DNA of 64,000 nt from Jeotgalibacillus alimentarius (GCF_000829445.1 NZ_JXRQ01000029.1:186001-250000), one strand, 5' to 3'; counted from the first letter of the stretch, positions 1 through 10,600 are shown. Notes: generated by a model not told the origin, from the letters alone. A program made the numbers and translations.

Positions 1-58
1 AGAACATATAGTCACAGAATGTTCACTAGTGCGATTGATGCGTTTTGTGCAACTTTTT

Positions 59-96
59 TGCAAACGCTTTCAATCAGGCTATTCTCACCTTATAAT
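59..96 (+). promoter_or_regulatory. Pullulanase promoter with overlapping cre box
   Basis: TGCAAACGCTTTCA at 59-72 matches the CcpA cre consensus TGWAANCGNTNWCA with one mismatch (C at the W position). A TATAAT -10 lies at 91-96, with a weak -35 (TTTCAA, 68-73) 17 bp upstream, so the cre covers the -35. This predicts carbon catabolite repression of the pullulanase. The sequence match is direct; the regulation is inferred. Confidence 0.75.
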
Positions 97-128
97 GCTA
101 ACCATACCAAATATAAGGAGGAATGTAT

Positions 129-3035
129 GTGAATCACAGAAAGTTTTTAGCAGGGTGGATGGCATTACTATTAATTATTTCTTTATTGCCGATTGCGCAA
201 CCGATTGCATCAAATGTTGCACAAGCTGAAAGCAATACATATTCAACGCTGATTGTGCATTATCAGGAAAATGCTGATGTGCAGAAAGACTGGAACTTAT
301 GGGTGTGGCCAGAAGGCGGTGACGGCCAGGTCCATGAGTTTACAGGAGAAGATGAATTCGGAAAGATCGCAACGGTTGATCTGGCAGGCTCACATGATCG
401 TATTGGATTTATTGTAAGAACTGATACATGGGAAAAAGATGGCGGTGATCGCTGGGCTGAGACTGAAGCAGGCGTTGCTGAAGTATGGATTAAGTCCGGC
501 GATGACACAGTTTACACCTCACCTCCGGATGGAGAATACCGTGATTTCCCTGAATTTAATGAAGTCGATGTCACGCTGCACTATTACCGTTTTGATGGTA
601 ACTATGAAGGCTGGAACCTATGGGCATGGCCTGGAGATGGTGACGGACAGGAGGTTCAGTTCACAGGACAGGATGATTTCGGTCTAACTGCGAACTTTAC
701 TGTCTCAAGCGATGATCTTTTTAATAAAGTCGGATTTATTGTAAAAAAGACAGAAGGCGATAATGCGTGGGCTGACCGCGAAAACGGTGACCGTTTCATT
801 ACGAAAATCAATGAAGACGGTACAGCCGAAGTCTGGATTGTACAGAGCGATAGCGGCGTCTATTATGATTCAAAATATATTGATTCAACACCGCGTATCG
901 TTAGTGCAACGATTGATGAAATCAATGAAATTACATTAACAACGAATCTCCCTATTGATACTGCTTCTGAAAACCCTGGCATTACGTTAAATGGGCTGAC
1001 AATTGCAGATATCCGCCCGTTTGAAGGAACGGATCCGGTCACCAACAAAGTGACGATCGAAACAGTTGAAGACATTGATCTGACAAAAACCTATACGATC
1101 GAAACTGAATTTTTCGGTGATGCAACAGTACAAGTCGGAAAAGTGATCCGTTCTGAGTCATTTGATGACATGTATTTTTATGATGGCGATGATCTCGGAA
1201 ACACGTATGCTGAAGAAAAAACTGACTTCCGCCTCTGGGCTCCTACTGCAAGCGAAGCTCGGCTTGTGCTGTATGACACATGGGATGCAACTGAGGGTGA
1301 AGAAATTGTGATGGACGCTTCAGAAAAAGGAACGTGGACATCAACAGTTGAAGGCGATCTTCACAACCAGCTTTATACGTACAAAGTAAAGATTGGTGAT
1401 GAGTGGCGTGAAGCGGTTGACCCTTACGTCCGTTCCACTTCAGTTAACGGGGATAAAGGTGCTGTGATTGACCTTGACCGCACGAATCCTGAAGGCTGGG
1501 AAGAGTTTTCTAAAGGAGAAAATCCTGAAGATGCCATTATCTATGAGCTGCATGTCCGAGACCTTTCGATCCAGCCTGAAAGCGGAATCGAAAACAAGGG
1601 TAAGTATCTTGGCGTTACTGAAAAAGGAACAACAGGTCCTGAAGGCTATGCAACAGGTCTTGACCATATTTTAAATCTTGGCGTTTCGCACGTTCAGTTC
1701 CTGCCAATTTATGATTACCGTACAGTTGATGAAACCAATCTGGATACCCCTCAATTTAACTGGGGCTATGATCCGAAAAACTATAATACACCTGAAGGCT
1801 CTTATGCAACTGACCCATATGATCCTGTTGTCAGAGTCAAAGAGCTGAAGGAAATGATCCACACACTGCACGATGAAGACCTTGGTGTGATTATGGATGT
1901 GGTCTATAATCATATGTATGCTGTGAATGAATCGAATTTCAACCAGCTTGTGCCGGGCTATTATTTCCGCTATAACGAGGATGGTTCACTTGCTAACGGG
2001 ACAGGCGTTGGAAATGATACAGCTTCCGAGCGCAAAATGATGCAGAAATTTATCGTGGATTCTGTTTCATACTGGGCTGAAGAATACGATATGGACGGCT
2101 TCCGTTTTGACCTGATGGGTATTCATGATACAGATACAATGAATGAAGTCCGTGAAGCGCTGGATGAAATCGACCCGTCTATCATTGTTCTTGGAGAGGG
2201 CTGGGACCTGAATACACCACTTGACCCTGAACTGAAAGCGAACCAGAAAAACGCTGAGGATATGGAGCGAGTTGCCCATTTCAACGATACAATGCGGGAC
2301 GGGGCTAAAGGAAGCGTATGGGAAGATACTGACCCTGGCTTTATCAACGGGAAACAGGGCATGGAAGACATCATGCGTCAAAGTGTAGCAGGCGGTCTTG
2401 ACTATAACGACAGCTTTGCCACTTACCGCGACCCGGATCAGGTTGTGCAATACGTTGAGGCGCACGACAACCTGACGCTATGGGATAAGCTCGAGAAGAC
2501 AAATCCTGATGCAACGGAAGACGAGATGAAGGCTATGCACAAACTCGGCTCATCCATCGTCCTCACGTCCCAGGGGATCTCATTTATCCACGCGGGACAG
2601 GAATTTATGCGCACAAAGGGCGGCGATCACAACAGCTATCAGTCTCCTGACAGTGTGAATCAACTGGACTGGGAGCGCCGTGCTGCGTTTAATGAGGAAG
2701 TATCTTATATGAAAGGACTCATTGACCTGCGCCAGAGATATGAGGCATTCAGGTTAACAGATGCAAAAGAAATTGAAGAACGTCTGTCATTTATTGCTTC
2801 TCCTGCCAACACAATTGCTTACACACTGCAGGAGAAAAAGAATCGCCACCTGTTTGTGATTCATAACGCAAATAAAGAAGCGGTTTCCGTTGCACTCCCT
2901 GGTAAAGGGCCATGGAAAGTGCTTGTGAACGATGATAAAGCAGGCACCAGCATCCTTACAGTCGAAAAAGGAAAAACAATTAAAGTTGACGGATTAAGCA
3001 GTATGGTACTGCTGAAAGATGGAAAACTGAAATAA
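129..3035 (+). CDS. pulA: Secreted type I pullulanase (GH13)
   Basis: This enzyme debranches pullulan and starch by cutting alpha-1,6 links outside the cell. A signal peptide (NHRKFLAG start, hydrophobic core, cut near AQA-ES) is followed by two pullulanase-associated carbohydrate-binding domains (about 38-140 and 150-250, each with an NLW.WP motif), an Ig-like domain, a CBM48 domain and the GH13 barrel. The type I motif is FNWGYDP. Catalytic residues counted from the upstream ATG at 123 are Asp663 (DGFRFD), Glu692 (GEGWD) and Asp782 (EAHDN). AAGGAGG at 115-121 touches the ATG at 123 but lies 7 nt before GTG 129, so GTG 129 is the likely start. A cre box overlaps the promoter. Together with the cytosolic amylase at 6440 it suggests use of starch or glycogen. 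The length of about 968 aa is normal for multidomain pullulanases. Confidence 0.95.
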   Translation: MNHRKFLAGWMALLLIISLLPIAQPIASNVAQAESNTYSTLIVHYQENADVQKDWNLWVWPEGGDGQVHEFTGEDEFGKIATVDLAGSHDRIGFIVRTDTWEKDGGDRWAETEAGVAEVWIKSGDDTVYTSPPDGEYRDFPEFNEVDVTLHYYRFDGNYEGWNLWAWPGDGDGQEVQFTGQDDFGLTANFTVSSDDLFNKVGFIVKKTEGDNAWADRENGDRFITKINEDGTAEVWIVQSDSGVYYDSKYIDSTPRIVSATIDEINEITLTTNLPIDTASENPGITLNGLTIADIRPFEGTDPVTNKVTIETVEDIDLTKTYTIETEFFGDATVQVGKVIRSESFDDMYFYDGDDLGNTYAEEKTDFRLWAPTASEARLVLYDTWDATEGEEIVMDASEKGTWTSTVEGDLHNQLYTYKVKIGDEWREAVDPYVRSTSVNGDKGAVIDLDRTNPEGWEEFSKGENPEDAIIYELHVRDLSIQPESGIENKGKYLGVTEKGTTGPEGYATGLDHILNLGVSHVQFLPIYDYRTVDETNLDTPQFNWGYDPKNYNTPEGSYATDPYDPVVRVKELKEMIHTLHDEDLGVIMDVVYNHMYAVNESNFNQLVPGYYFRYNEDGSLANGTGVGNDTASERKMMQKFIVDSVSYWAEEYDMDGFRFDLMGIHDTDTMNEVREALDEIDPSIIVLGEGWDLNTPLDPELKANQKNAEDMERVAHFNDTMRDGAKGSVWEDTDPGFINGKQGMEDIMRQSVAGGLDYNDSFATYRDPDQVVQYVEAHDNLTLWDKLEKTNPDATEDEMKAMHKLGSSIVLTSQGISFIHAGQEFMRTKGGDHNSYQSPDSVNQLDWERRAAFNEEVSYMKGLIDLRQRYEAFRLTDAKEIEERLSFIASPANTIAYTLQEKKNRHLFVIHNANKEAVSVALPGKGPWKVLVNDDKAGTSILTVEKGKTIKVDGLSSMVLLKDGKLK

Positions 3036-3040
3036 TGCCT

Positions 3041-3077
3041 CACCCCTGCTCCGCGCTTGCCGGATCAGGGGTGTTTT
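3041..3077 (+). terminator. Rho-independent terminator after pulA
   Basis: The stem CACCCCTG / CAGGGGTG is followed by TTTT. Confidence 0.85.
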
Positions 3078-3098
3078 AAAATAAACAGTGTATAAAAT

Positions 3099-4122
<1,024 letters not shown>

Positions 4123-4128
4123 ACGAGA

Positions 4129-4162
4129 AACCCAGCTGGTGCAGGGCATCAGCTGGGTTTTT
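4129..4162 (+). terminator. Terminator after ldh
   Basis: AACCCAGCTG pairs with CAGCTGGGTT and is followed by a T run. Confidence 0.9.
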
Positions 4163-4238
4163 GGTGTGTGGCGGGTTTGGGATTGGGACGGCGGCCGTAA
4201 AATGGCTTCCCGGGCATAGGTCTAATTACACGAAGTGG

Positions 4239-4364
4239 CGAACATGTCTGGTTTTGCGTCGAACATGACTCGGTGAAAGGCGAATATGAACTATTTTACG
4301 CCGAACCCAGATTATTTCCCATCGAACATTCATTATTTCCCGCCGAACCCGAACCGCAAGCAGC
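4239..4364. repeat. 21-bp-period degenerate tandem repeat, 6 units
   Basis: Six consecutive units start with CGAA at 4239, 4260, 4281, 4302, 4323 and 4344, exactly 21 bp apart. Inside the units GTTTTGCG or TTATTTCCC recur at a fixed place. The repeat fills the gap between the convergent ldh and ABC transporter genes. No gene is evident here, and 21 bp equals seven codons, so every frame shows heptad repeats. Confidence 0.75.
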
Positions 4365-4382
4365 CCAGACAAACCCTATCCC

Positions 4383-6104
4383 CTACACCTGCTCATACTG
4401 CACGCGATGCAGATTCGCAAAAATTCCATCCTGCTCCAGCAGCTCAGCGTGCGTACCGTCTTCAGCAATTCCCTCTTCTGTTACAACCACAACGCGGTCT
4501 GCTTTACGGATCGTTGCGAGCCTGTGAGCGATCACGAGTGTCGTGCGGCCTTTTGCCAGTTCTTCAATCGCCGTCTGGATCAGCGCTTCTGTTTCTGTAT
4601 CAAGTGCTGATGTGGCTTCATCAAGAATTAAAATCGCAGGATCCTTCAGAAACATTCTCGCAATCGCAATACGCTGCTTCTGACCGCCTGATAGCTTTAA
4701 TCCGCGCTCCCCTATCTGAGTGTTGTAGCCGAGCGGCAATCCATCCACCACTGACTGCAGGTTGGCTTTACGTGCGGCTTCCTGAATTTCTTCCTCTGTT
4801 GCATCCAGTTTTCCGTAGGCAATATTTTCACGCAGCGTACCGGTAAAGAGGAACACGTCCTGCTGCACGATGCCAATCTGGCTTCTCAGAGACTCTTTAG
4901 TCATATCACGGATATCCATCCCATCGATTTTAATGGCGCCATCTGTGACATCATAAAACCTTGGAATCAGCGAACAGATCGTTGTCTTCCCCGCTCCCGA
5001 AGGCCCGACAAAGGCAACTGTCTCCCCTTTTCGAAGCTTCAGTGAAATGTCATTTAATACATCCTTTTGTTCATCATAGCTGAAGGATACATGGTCAAAT
5101 TCAATTTCCCCTTCCAAATGATCTACCACTTTTGCATCAGGACGGTTCGTAATAACCGGTGCCTGGTCAAGAAGATCTGTAAACCGTTTGAAACCCGCCA
5201 TGCCTTTTGGATACATTTCAAGCAGTGCACTGATTTTATCAATCGGCTTGAAAAGGACATTAATATATAAAACAAATGCGACAAGCTCTCCATAAGACAA
5301 TTCATTATTAAGGCTCAGGTATGCACCAAACACAAGTACAACGAGTACAATCAGACGTGTCATGATATACATGCCCGACAAGCTGAACGCCATTACTTTG
5401 TAGGCGCCGACTTTTGACTCGCGGTAATGACGGTTGTCCGCAGTAAAACGCTTAATCTCATGCTTTTCATTTGTAAATGACTGAACAACGCGCGCTCCAG
5501 ACACACTATCCTCTACACGCGCATTCACTTCAGCGATATTGCCATACATCGCTTTCCAGGCTGTATTCATCTTAATATTCGCATACGTAATGAGCCAGAT
5601 CAGAAACGGTACAACAATAATCGCGACAAGCGCCAGCTCAACATTGATCGTCAGCATAATCCAAAACGCCCCGAAAAATGTCATAACTGCAATAAACAAA
5701 TCTTCCGGCCCATGGTGAGCCATCTCGCCGATATCAAAAAGATCATTTGTAATCCGGCTCATGATATGACCTGTCTTCGTGTTATCGAAGAAAGAAAACG
5801 ACTGACGCTGCACATGTTCAAACAGCTCCTGACGCATGTCGGTTTCAATATTAATTCCAAGTTTGTGACCCCAATAGTTTACAACGTATTGAAGAGAGGT
5901 ACTTGAGAGATAGAGAAACAGGAGGAGAAAGCTGACCCATGTAATCGCCTGCCAGTTCCCTTCCGGCAGCAGCGTATCAATGAACCATGATACAGCAAGC
6001 GGGAAGCCGAGCTCCAGAATTCCGACAATCACCGCACAGCTGAAATCCGCTGCAAAAAGCTTTTTATGCGGTTTGTAATAAGAAAAGAATCTTTTTAGCA
6101 TCAT
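4383..6104 (-). CDS. ABC transporter, fused permease and ATPase (exporter type)
   Basis: This is a half-transporter of the multidrug/lipid exporter class, with six membrane helices in about residues 1-310 and a nucleotide-binding domain after that. The ATPase motifs are all intact: Walker A GPSGAGKTT, signature LSGGQKQR, Walker B ILILDEATSALD and the H-loop in AHRLATI. It would act as a homodimer or heterodimer in the cytoplasmic membrane. At 573 aa it has the usual length. AAGGGAG lies 5 nt before the ATG. It stands alone and converges on ldh, so the substrate cannot be told from context; drug or lipid export is only the family default. Confidence 0.9.
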   Translation of the reverse strand: MMLKRFFSYYKPHKKLFAADFSCAVIVGILELGFPLAVSWFIDTLLPEGNWQAITWVSFLLLFLYLSSTSLQYVVNYWGHKLGINIETDMRQELFEHVQRQSFSFFDNTKTGHIMSRITNDLFDIGEMAHHGPEDLFIAVMTFFGAFWIMLTINVELALVAIIVVPFLIWLITYANIKMNTAWKAMYGNIAEVNARVEDSVSGARVVQSFTNEKHEIKRFTADNRHYRESKVGAYKVMAFSLSGMYIMTRLIVLVVLVFGAYLSLNNELSYGELVAFVLYINVLFKPIDKISALLEMYPKGMAGFKRFTDLLDQAPVITNRPDAKVVDHLEGEIEFDHVSFSYDEQKDVLNDISLKLRKGETVAFVGPSGAGKTTICSLIPRFYDVTDGAIKIDGMDIRDMTKESLRSQIGIVQQDVFLFTGTLRENIAYGKLDATEEEIQEAARKANLQSVVDGLPLGYNTQIGERGLKLSGGQKQRIAIARMFLKDPAILILDEATSALDTETEALIQTAIEELAKGRTTLVIAHRLATIRKADRVVVVTEEGIAEDGTHAELLEQDGIFANLHRVQYEQV

Positions 6105-6200
6105 CTGTACTCCCTTGTGAAATATGTAACTATTATTTTACATCAAACAATAAAATGCGCCACACATTTTTTCGCTTGACGAAACAAATTGACTTCAGAA

Positions 6201-6229
6201 TTGTCTGATATATTATTTTGCTCTATAAT
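6201..6229 (+). promoter_or_regulatory. Candidate promoter of the alpha-amylase gene
   Basis: TTGTCT (6201-6206) and TATAAT (6224-6229) are 17 bp apart. The promoter lies upstream of a structured repeat that would then be part of the 5' leader. Confidence 0.6.
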
Positions 6230-6272
6230 CACTCTATTAAGTTGTAGCTTTGAAGTTATTAGAACAAAACCA

Positions 6273-6400
6273 GCGAAACCTTGAAGTGCGGGACGGAGAC
6301 TACCTCCCCAGGAAGAGACAGGTGAGACCCCGGAGAGCGAAGCTCGAGGAGGCTCACCGCCCGGGGCAGGAAAGCGCAGTCCCGCACGGAAAGGTTTCGC
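6273..6400 (-). repeat. Dispersed structured repeat, copy A
   Basis: The ends are a perfect inverted repeat (GCGAAACCTT / AAGGTTTCGC) with a second paired block inside (TGCGGGAC / GTCCCGCA), so the whole 128 bp can fold into one long hairpin. Read in reverse complement, the core (GCTTTCC, GGCGGTGAGC, CTTCGC, GGGGTCTCACCTGTC) matches copies B and C at 12220 and 18269. Its termini differ from theirs. Confidence 0.7.
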
Positions 6401-6439
6401 GTTATTAAAATACTGATTAATTTAAGAGGAGGAATTCAC

Positions 6440-7897
6440 GTGGAAAGAAATCACACTATGCTTCAATTCTTTGAGTGGCACGTTGCTGCAGACGGCGATC
6501 ACTGGAAAAGACTAAAGGATGCAGCACCTGAGTTAAAAGCAAGCGGAATTGACGCAGTCTGGATTCCTCCGGTGACAAAAGGTGAATCACCTGATGACAA
6601 CGGTTACGGTGTCTATGACCTGTATGACCTTGGTGAATTTGACCAAAAAGGTGACGTCAGAACAAAATACGGAACAAAAGATGAGCTTCATGAAGCCATT
6701 CGGGCCTGTCACGAAAACGGTATTCAGGTATACGTTGATGTGGTCATGAATCATAAGGCCGGAGCTGATGAGAAAGAAACGTTCCAGGTCATTGAAGTAG
6801 ATGCAGAAAACCGTCTTGAAGAGATTTCTGAGCCGTTTGAGATTGAAGGATGGACAAAGTTCACCTTCCCCGGTCGTGATGGCAAGTACTCTGATTTCCA
6901 GTGGAACTTTGACCACTTTAATGGGACTGATTACGATGCCCGCGAAGAACGCACCGGCTTTTTCAAAATCGTCGGCGAAGGTAAGAGCTGGAATGATCAG
7001 GTTGATGACGAGTTCGGAAACTATGATTATTTAATGTTTGCAAACCTGGATTACAATCATCCTGAAGTCCGCGATGAAATGATCAGCTGGGGTAAATGGA
7101 TGTCTGATACGCTTGACGCTGACGGATATCGTCTTGATGCAATTAAGCATATCAGCCATGAGTTCATTGATGATTTTATCCGTCAGGTAAAAGAACACCG
7201 GGATGGCAACTTTTATATGGTAGGCGAATACTGGAATGAGGACATTGAAGCGTGTGGCAGCTTCCTTGAAGCCACTGATTTTCAGCTCGATCTGTTTGAC
7301 GTTCAGCTCCATTATAAGCTGCATCGTATTTCAGAAGATGGGCGTGACGCCGATCTTTCAACGCTGTTCGATGGTACGCTTGTCGGGGAATTCCCGATGA
7401 ATGCAGTGACGTTCGTGGATAACCATGATTCCCAGCCTGGTGAGTCTCTTGAATCCTGGGTGCAGGACTGGTTTAAGCAGAGTGCTTACGCATTGGTTCT
7501 ACTGCGTGCAGATGGATATCCGTGCGTATTTTATGGAGATTACTTCGGTATTGACGGTGAAAATCCGATTGAGGATAAGCGAGAGGCGATTGACCCGCTG
7601 ATCTATGCGCGCTTCCACCGTGCATACGGTGAGCAGGACGATTATTTTGACCATCCGGCAACGATTGGCTGGGTACGCCGCGGCGTTGAAGAAATCGAAG
7701 GTTCCGGCTGTGCGGTTGTTGTAACAGTTGGTGACGCAGGTGAGAAGCGTATGTTTGTCGGCGAACATCGCGCTGGTGAAGAGTGGACCGACTATACGAA
7801 TTCGATTGATGAGCCGGTTGTGATTGATGATGAAGGGTATGGCACGTTCCCTGTGGAGGCAGGCAGTGTGTCTGTGTGGGCTCTGCCAGCTGAGTAA
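6440..7897 (+). CDS. Cytosolic alpha-amylase (GH13 subfamily 5 type)
   Basis: This enzyme hydrolyses internal alpha-1,4 links in maltodextrin or glycogen. There is no signal peptide (MERNHTMLQFFEWH start), so it should act inside the cell, unlike the secreted liquefying amylases it resembles in length (485 aa) and motif spacing. The (beta/alpha)8 barrel carries DVVMNH, the nucleophile Asp233 (GYRLDAIKH), the acid/base Glu263 (VGEYWN) and Asp330 (VDNHD); these positions match the classic 231/261/328 set offset by two. The start is GTG 6440 behind AGGAGGAA. It probably trims products imported after pullulanase action or endogenous glycogen. Confidence 0.93.
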   Translation: MERNHTMLQFFEWHVAADGDHWKRLKDAAPELKASGIDAVWIPPVTKGESPDDNGYGVYDLYDLGEFDQKGDVRTKYGTKDELHEAIRACHENGIQVYVDVVMNHKAGADEKETFQVIEVDAENRLEEISEPFEIEGWTKFTFPGRDGKYSDFQWNFDHFNGTDYDAREERTGFFKIVGEGKSWNDQVDDEFGNYDYLMFANLDYNHPEVRDEMISWGKWMSDTLDADGYRLDAIKHISHEFIDDFIRQVKEHRDGNFYMVGEYWNEDIEACGSFLEATDFQLDLFDVQLHYKLHRISEDGRDADLSTLFDGTLVGEFPMNAVTFVDNHDSQPGESLESWVQDWFKQSAYALVLLRADGYPCVFYGDYFGIDGENPIEDKREAIDPLIYARFHRAYGEQDDYFDHPATIGWVRRGVEEIEGSGCAVVVTVGDAGEKRMFVGEHRAGEEWTDYTNSIDEPVVIDDEGYGTFPVEAGSVSVWALPAE

Positions 7898-7905
7898 ACA
7901 TGTAG

Positions 7906-7941
7906 AAAGCTTCTGCCGGATTTTCTGGCAGAAGCTTTTTT
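7906..7941 (+). terminator. Terminator after the alpha-amylase gene
   Basis: AAAGCTTCTGCC pairs with GGCAGAAGCTTT and is followed by a T run. Confidence 0.9.
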
Positions 7942-7973
7942 GTTAGAAATTAGTCCTGAATCAGGCGATAAAG

Positions 7974-8057
7974 CGAAGGTGGGCTGTTTTGCGTCGAAGT
8001 TCACAGGTTTTACGCCGAACACACAAGTGTAAGTGGCGAACCACACGCATAAAGCTG
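7974..8057. repeat. 21-bp-period degenerate tandem repeat, 4 units
   Basis: Units begin with CGAA at 7974, 7995, 8016 and 8037, exactly 21 bp apart. GTTTTGCGT or GTTTTACGC ends the first two, as in the repeat at 4239. It lies between the convergent amylase and aspartokinase genes. Confidence 0.7.
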
Positions 8058-8073
8058 AGAACCTCAACATCCA

Positions 8074-9444
8074 TCAAACTTCCTGCCCGACCTCAGCCGG
8101 AAAATAAATATGGTAAAGGCTCTGTACTGCACGTTCTACGTCTTCTACATTTACCCCGAACATCATACTGACTTCACTTGATCCCTGGTTAATCATTTTG
8201 ATATTAGCGCCTGCCTGAGCGAGGGCCTGTGTTGCTTTTGAGGCGATACCGATTGTCTGGTTCATGCCTTCGCCCACCACCATAATCATTGCCAGGTCAC
8301 GCTCGACGTATAGCTCATCGACCTGCAGTTCTTCACGGATGCGGTTCAACACGCGCGCTTCCTGTCCGTTATAAAGCTGATGGGATCTCACAATGACAGA
8401 CATGTTATCAATTCCTGATGGCGTATGCTCATATGAAACGCCTTCGTCCTCTAAGATGGCAAGGAGTCTGCGACCAAAGCCAAGCTCTCTGTTCATCAGA
8501 TATTTCGTCATGTTGATACTGCAGAAGCCTTCGTCACTGGCAATCCCGATTACAGGACGGCCGTCGAGTTCACGACTGGCAACAATTCTTGTCCCTCTTG
8601 CTTCCGGACGATTTGTATTTTTGACACAGACCGGAATCTTTTTGTGCACAACCGGCTGGAGAGCTTCATCGTGAAATACTGAAAAGCCCGAGTATGCAAG
8701 CTCACGCATTTCCCGGTAAGTCAGCTCTTTTAATTCACGCGGCTTGTCTACCATTTTCGGGCTGACACAGTAGATTGAATCTACATCTGTAAAGTTTTCA
8801 TATTCCGTTGCGTCGAGACCTGCTGCGATAATCGACCCTGTAATATCAGAACCGCCGCGCGGGAATGTCACAATGTTGCCTTCATAGGAATATCCGAAAA
8901 ATCCGGGGATCACAAGGAGCCCTTCTATGTCACGAAGCTTTGCAATCTCCGGATAGGCTTCCGGCAGAATCTGCGCATTTCCCGGTTCATCCGTGACGAT
9001 CATGCCGGCTTTTTTCGGTGAAATATATGTCGCTTTTCTACCGAGTGATTGCAGGTAGGCTGTCATGACTTTAGCATTCAGGTCTTCCCCGCTCGCCTTC
9101 AGACCATCAAGCAGACGGTCTTTTGATTGCCGGTACATTGAAATGACTTCATGAAGGTGTCCTTCCACTTCAGTCATCAGTGAGGAATCCAGCTCAAGCT
9201 CTTCTATAATGTCGCGGTATCTTTTCAGGACTGCCTGAAAAGCCTCTTCATTGAAGTCCCGCTCACCGACACTGTCAGCCAGCCGGATTAATAGATCGGT
9301 TGTTTTCGTATCTTCCGCATGGCGCTTACCCGGTGCTGAGACGATGACTGCTTTCCGCTCAGGATCTGCAGCAAGAATGGATGCAACTTTTTTATACTGA
9401 GTGGCGCTTGCGACTGAACTGCCGCCAAATTTTACAACTTTCAT
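8074..9444 (-). CDS. thrD: Aspartate kinase (monofunctional, YclM/ThrD type)
   Basis: This enzyme phosphorylates L-aspartate, the first step towards lysine, methionine and threonine. The N-terminal kinase signature KFGGSSVA and the TFPRGGSDITGS nucleotide loop are present. The C-terminal third holds two ACT-type regulatory segments (VIGIASDEGFCSINM and IMVVGEGMNQTIGIA). At 456 aa it matches the Bacillus class III paralogue rather than the shorter LysC. AAAGGAG precedes the ATG by about 10 nt. No lysine riboswitch or T-box is visible upstream, so leader control is not indicated. The ThrD name rests on overall length and N-terminal likeness. Confidence 0.9.
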   Translation of the reverse strand: MKVVKFGGSSVASATQYKKVASILAADPERKAVIVSAPGKRHAEDTKTTDLLIRLADSVGERDFNEEAFQAVLKRYRDIIEELELDSSLMTEVEGHLHEVISMYRQSKDRLLDGLKASGEDLNAKVMTAYLQSLGRKATYISPKKAGMIVTDEPGNAQILPEAYPEIAKLRDIEGLLVIPGFFGYSYEGNIVTFPRGGSDITGSIIAAGLDATEYENFTDVDSIYCVSPKMVDKPRELKELTYREMRELAYSGFSVFHDEALQPVVHKKIPVCVKNTNRPEARGTRIVASRELDGRPVIGIASDEGFCSINMTKYLMNRELGFGRRLLAILEDEGVSYEHTPSGIDNMSVIVRSHQLYNGQEARVLNRIREELQVDELYVERDLAMIMVVGEGMNQTIGIASKATQALAQAGANIKMINQGSSEVSMMFGVNVEDVERAVQSLYHIYFPAEVGQEV

Positions 9445-9807
9445 GAAGGCAAAACTCCTTTGTATTTGGTTCTACTGATTATATAAATGCGCGCTTCTGC
9501 GGGAAGGGTTTGCTGCAGCCGAAGCGACGTTCATCGCAACTGCGACCCAGCTTACTGCAATCGCTCCACAATACATTCCCCTCAGTGCCCTCCCAAAAGA
9601 CAACTGTACTTCATATAAAAACACTTGTATTTTTCAGAAAGAATTTTAATGACAAGTATACAAGGTTCATTGGGATGTGTCACCCTTATTTTCTGATTGT
9701 TTCATTTGATAACGCTTACAATTTAATTTTTTTCAAAATGCGGGTTGCAATGCTTTAAAAAGGGAAAGGTACAAGCATGACAATAACAGGAAGGCAGTGA
9801 AATCATC
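9445..9807. promoter_or_regulatory. Intergenic region between divergent genes, with cre-like box
   Basis: The region separates the divergent aspartokinase and SDR genes. TGATAACGCTTACA at 9707-9720 matches the cre consensus with one mismatch, about 90 bp before the SDR start, and suggests catabolite control. Around 9510-9566 loosely repeated TGCAR/GCGAC words recall the 21-bp repeats but are too degenerate to phase. No gene with a ribosome binding site is apparent. Confidence 0.55.
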
Positions 9808-10599
9808 ATGGGTAAAGTATTATTAACAGGTGCTTCAGGCGGTCTTGGCACTGTGCTGGCACATGCACTGAAAGAGGATTTTGACCTTGTACTGACCAAC
9901 CGTTCTTCTTCAGATGAACTTCCGGAGGATCTGCCGTTTATTAAAGCGGACTTAAATGATTACACAGCGATTGAACAGATTTTTAAAGAGCATGATATTG
10001 AAACGGTGCTTCACTTCGGAGGACTGCCTGTGGAAAATGAGTTCGAGGACATTCTTGATGCAAATATCCGCGGTACTTATCATATTTATGAAGCTGCAAG
10101 ACAGCATGGCGTGAAGAGAATCGTCTATGCAAGCAGCATTCATGCTGTCGGTTTCCTGCCGGCAGATGGAGCGCCGTATGATACAACAACAGAAACCAGA
10201 CCCGATACGTTTTATGGACTGAGCAAAGTCTATAATGAAGATCTCGGAAAGCTTTACCATGATAAGTTTGGCATGGAAGTGGTGAACCTGCGAATCTGTG
10301 GCTGCGTGGAAAAGCCTGATTCAAGAGAACATCTGATGATCTGGCTCAGCTATGCTGATCTGACACAACTTGTGCGCAAATCGATCACAGCTGATATCAG
10401 AGAAGTGGTAACGATCTATGGTATTTCAAATAACAAACAGAGCTTCTTTACGGTGGATCCTGATAATCCACTCGGCTATGCTCCTGTGGACGATGCGAAT
10501 GAATATCTGGAAGACCTGCCGGATTCATTCGGTCATCCGGACGACTATAAGTATGTCGGCGGTCATGAATTTGTAAAAAAAGACGCTGCAGACGATTAA
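9808..10599 (+). CDS. NAD-dependent epimerase/dehydratase family protein, uronate dehydrogenase-like
   Basis: This is an extended SDR with the nucleotide-binding motif TGASGGLG and the active-site pair in YGLSKVYNED. The pattern HFGG...NIRGTYHIYEAAR...RIVYASSIHAVGF...WLSYADL closely follows characterised uronate dehydrogenases, which oxidise glucuronate or galacturonate to the aldaric lactone. At 263 aa the length also fits. The assignment is by remembered family pattern; another sugar substrate is possible. It is monocistronic with a cre-like box upstream, consistent with use of an alternative carbon source. Confidence 0.75.
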   Translation: MGKVLLTGASGGLGTVLAHALKEDFDLVLTNRSSSDELPEDLPFIKADLNDYTAIEQIFKEHDIETVLHFGGLPVENEFEDILDANIRGTYHIYEAARQHGVKRIVYASSIHAVGFLPADGAPYDTTTETRPDTFYGLSKVYNEDLGKLYHDKFGMEVVNLRICGCVEKPDSREHLMIWLSYADLTQLVRKSITADIREVVTIYGISNNKQSFFTVDPDNPLGYAPVDDANEYLEDLPDSFGHPDDYKYVGGHEFVKKDAADD

Positions 10600-10600
10600 A

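Noticed and set aside
4273-4846. Plus-strand open frames of up to 186 codons with heptad-like repeats
   Set aside because: They run antisense into the ABC transporter gene; the heptads come from the 21-bp DNA repeat, which gives seven-residue repeats in every frame. No ribosome binding site fits.
7473-7901. 142-codon minus-strand frame inside the alpha-amylase gene
   Set aside because: It is a shadow of a strongly conserved GH13 coding sequence; composition and lack of a ribosome binding site argue against it.
8074-9510. Lysine riboswitch or T-box before the aspartokinase gene
   Set aside because: The upstream stretch shows neither the conserved T-box sequence nor a lysine aptamer.
9510-9758. 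82-codon plus-strand frame between the aspartokinase and SDR genes
   Set aside because: There is no ribosome binding site and no recognisable protein pattern; it crosses the cre-like box and degenerate repeats.
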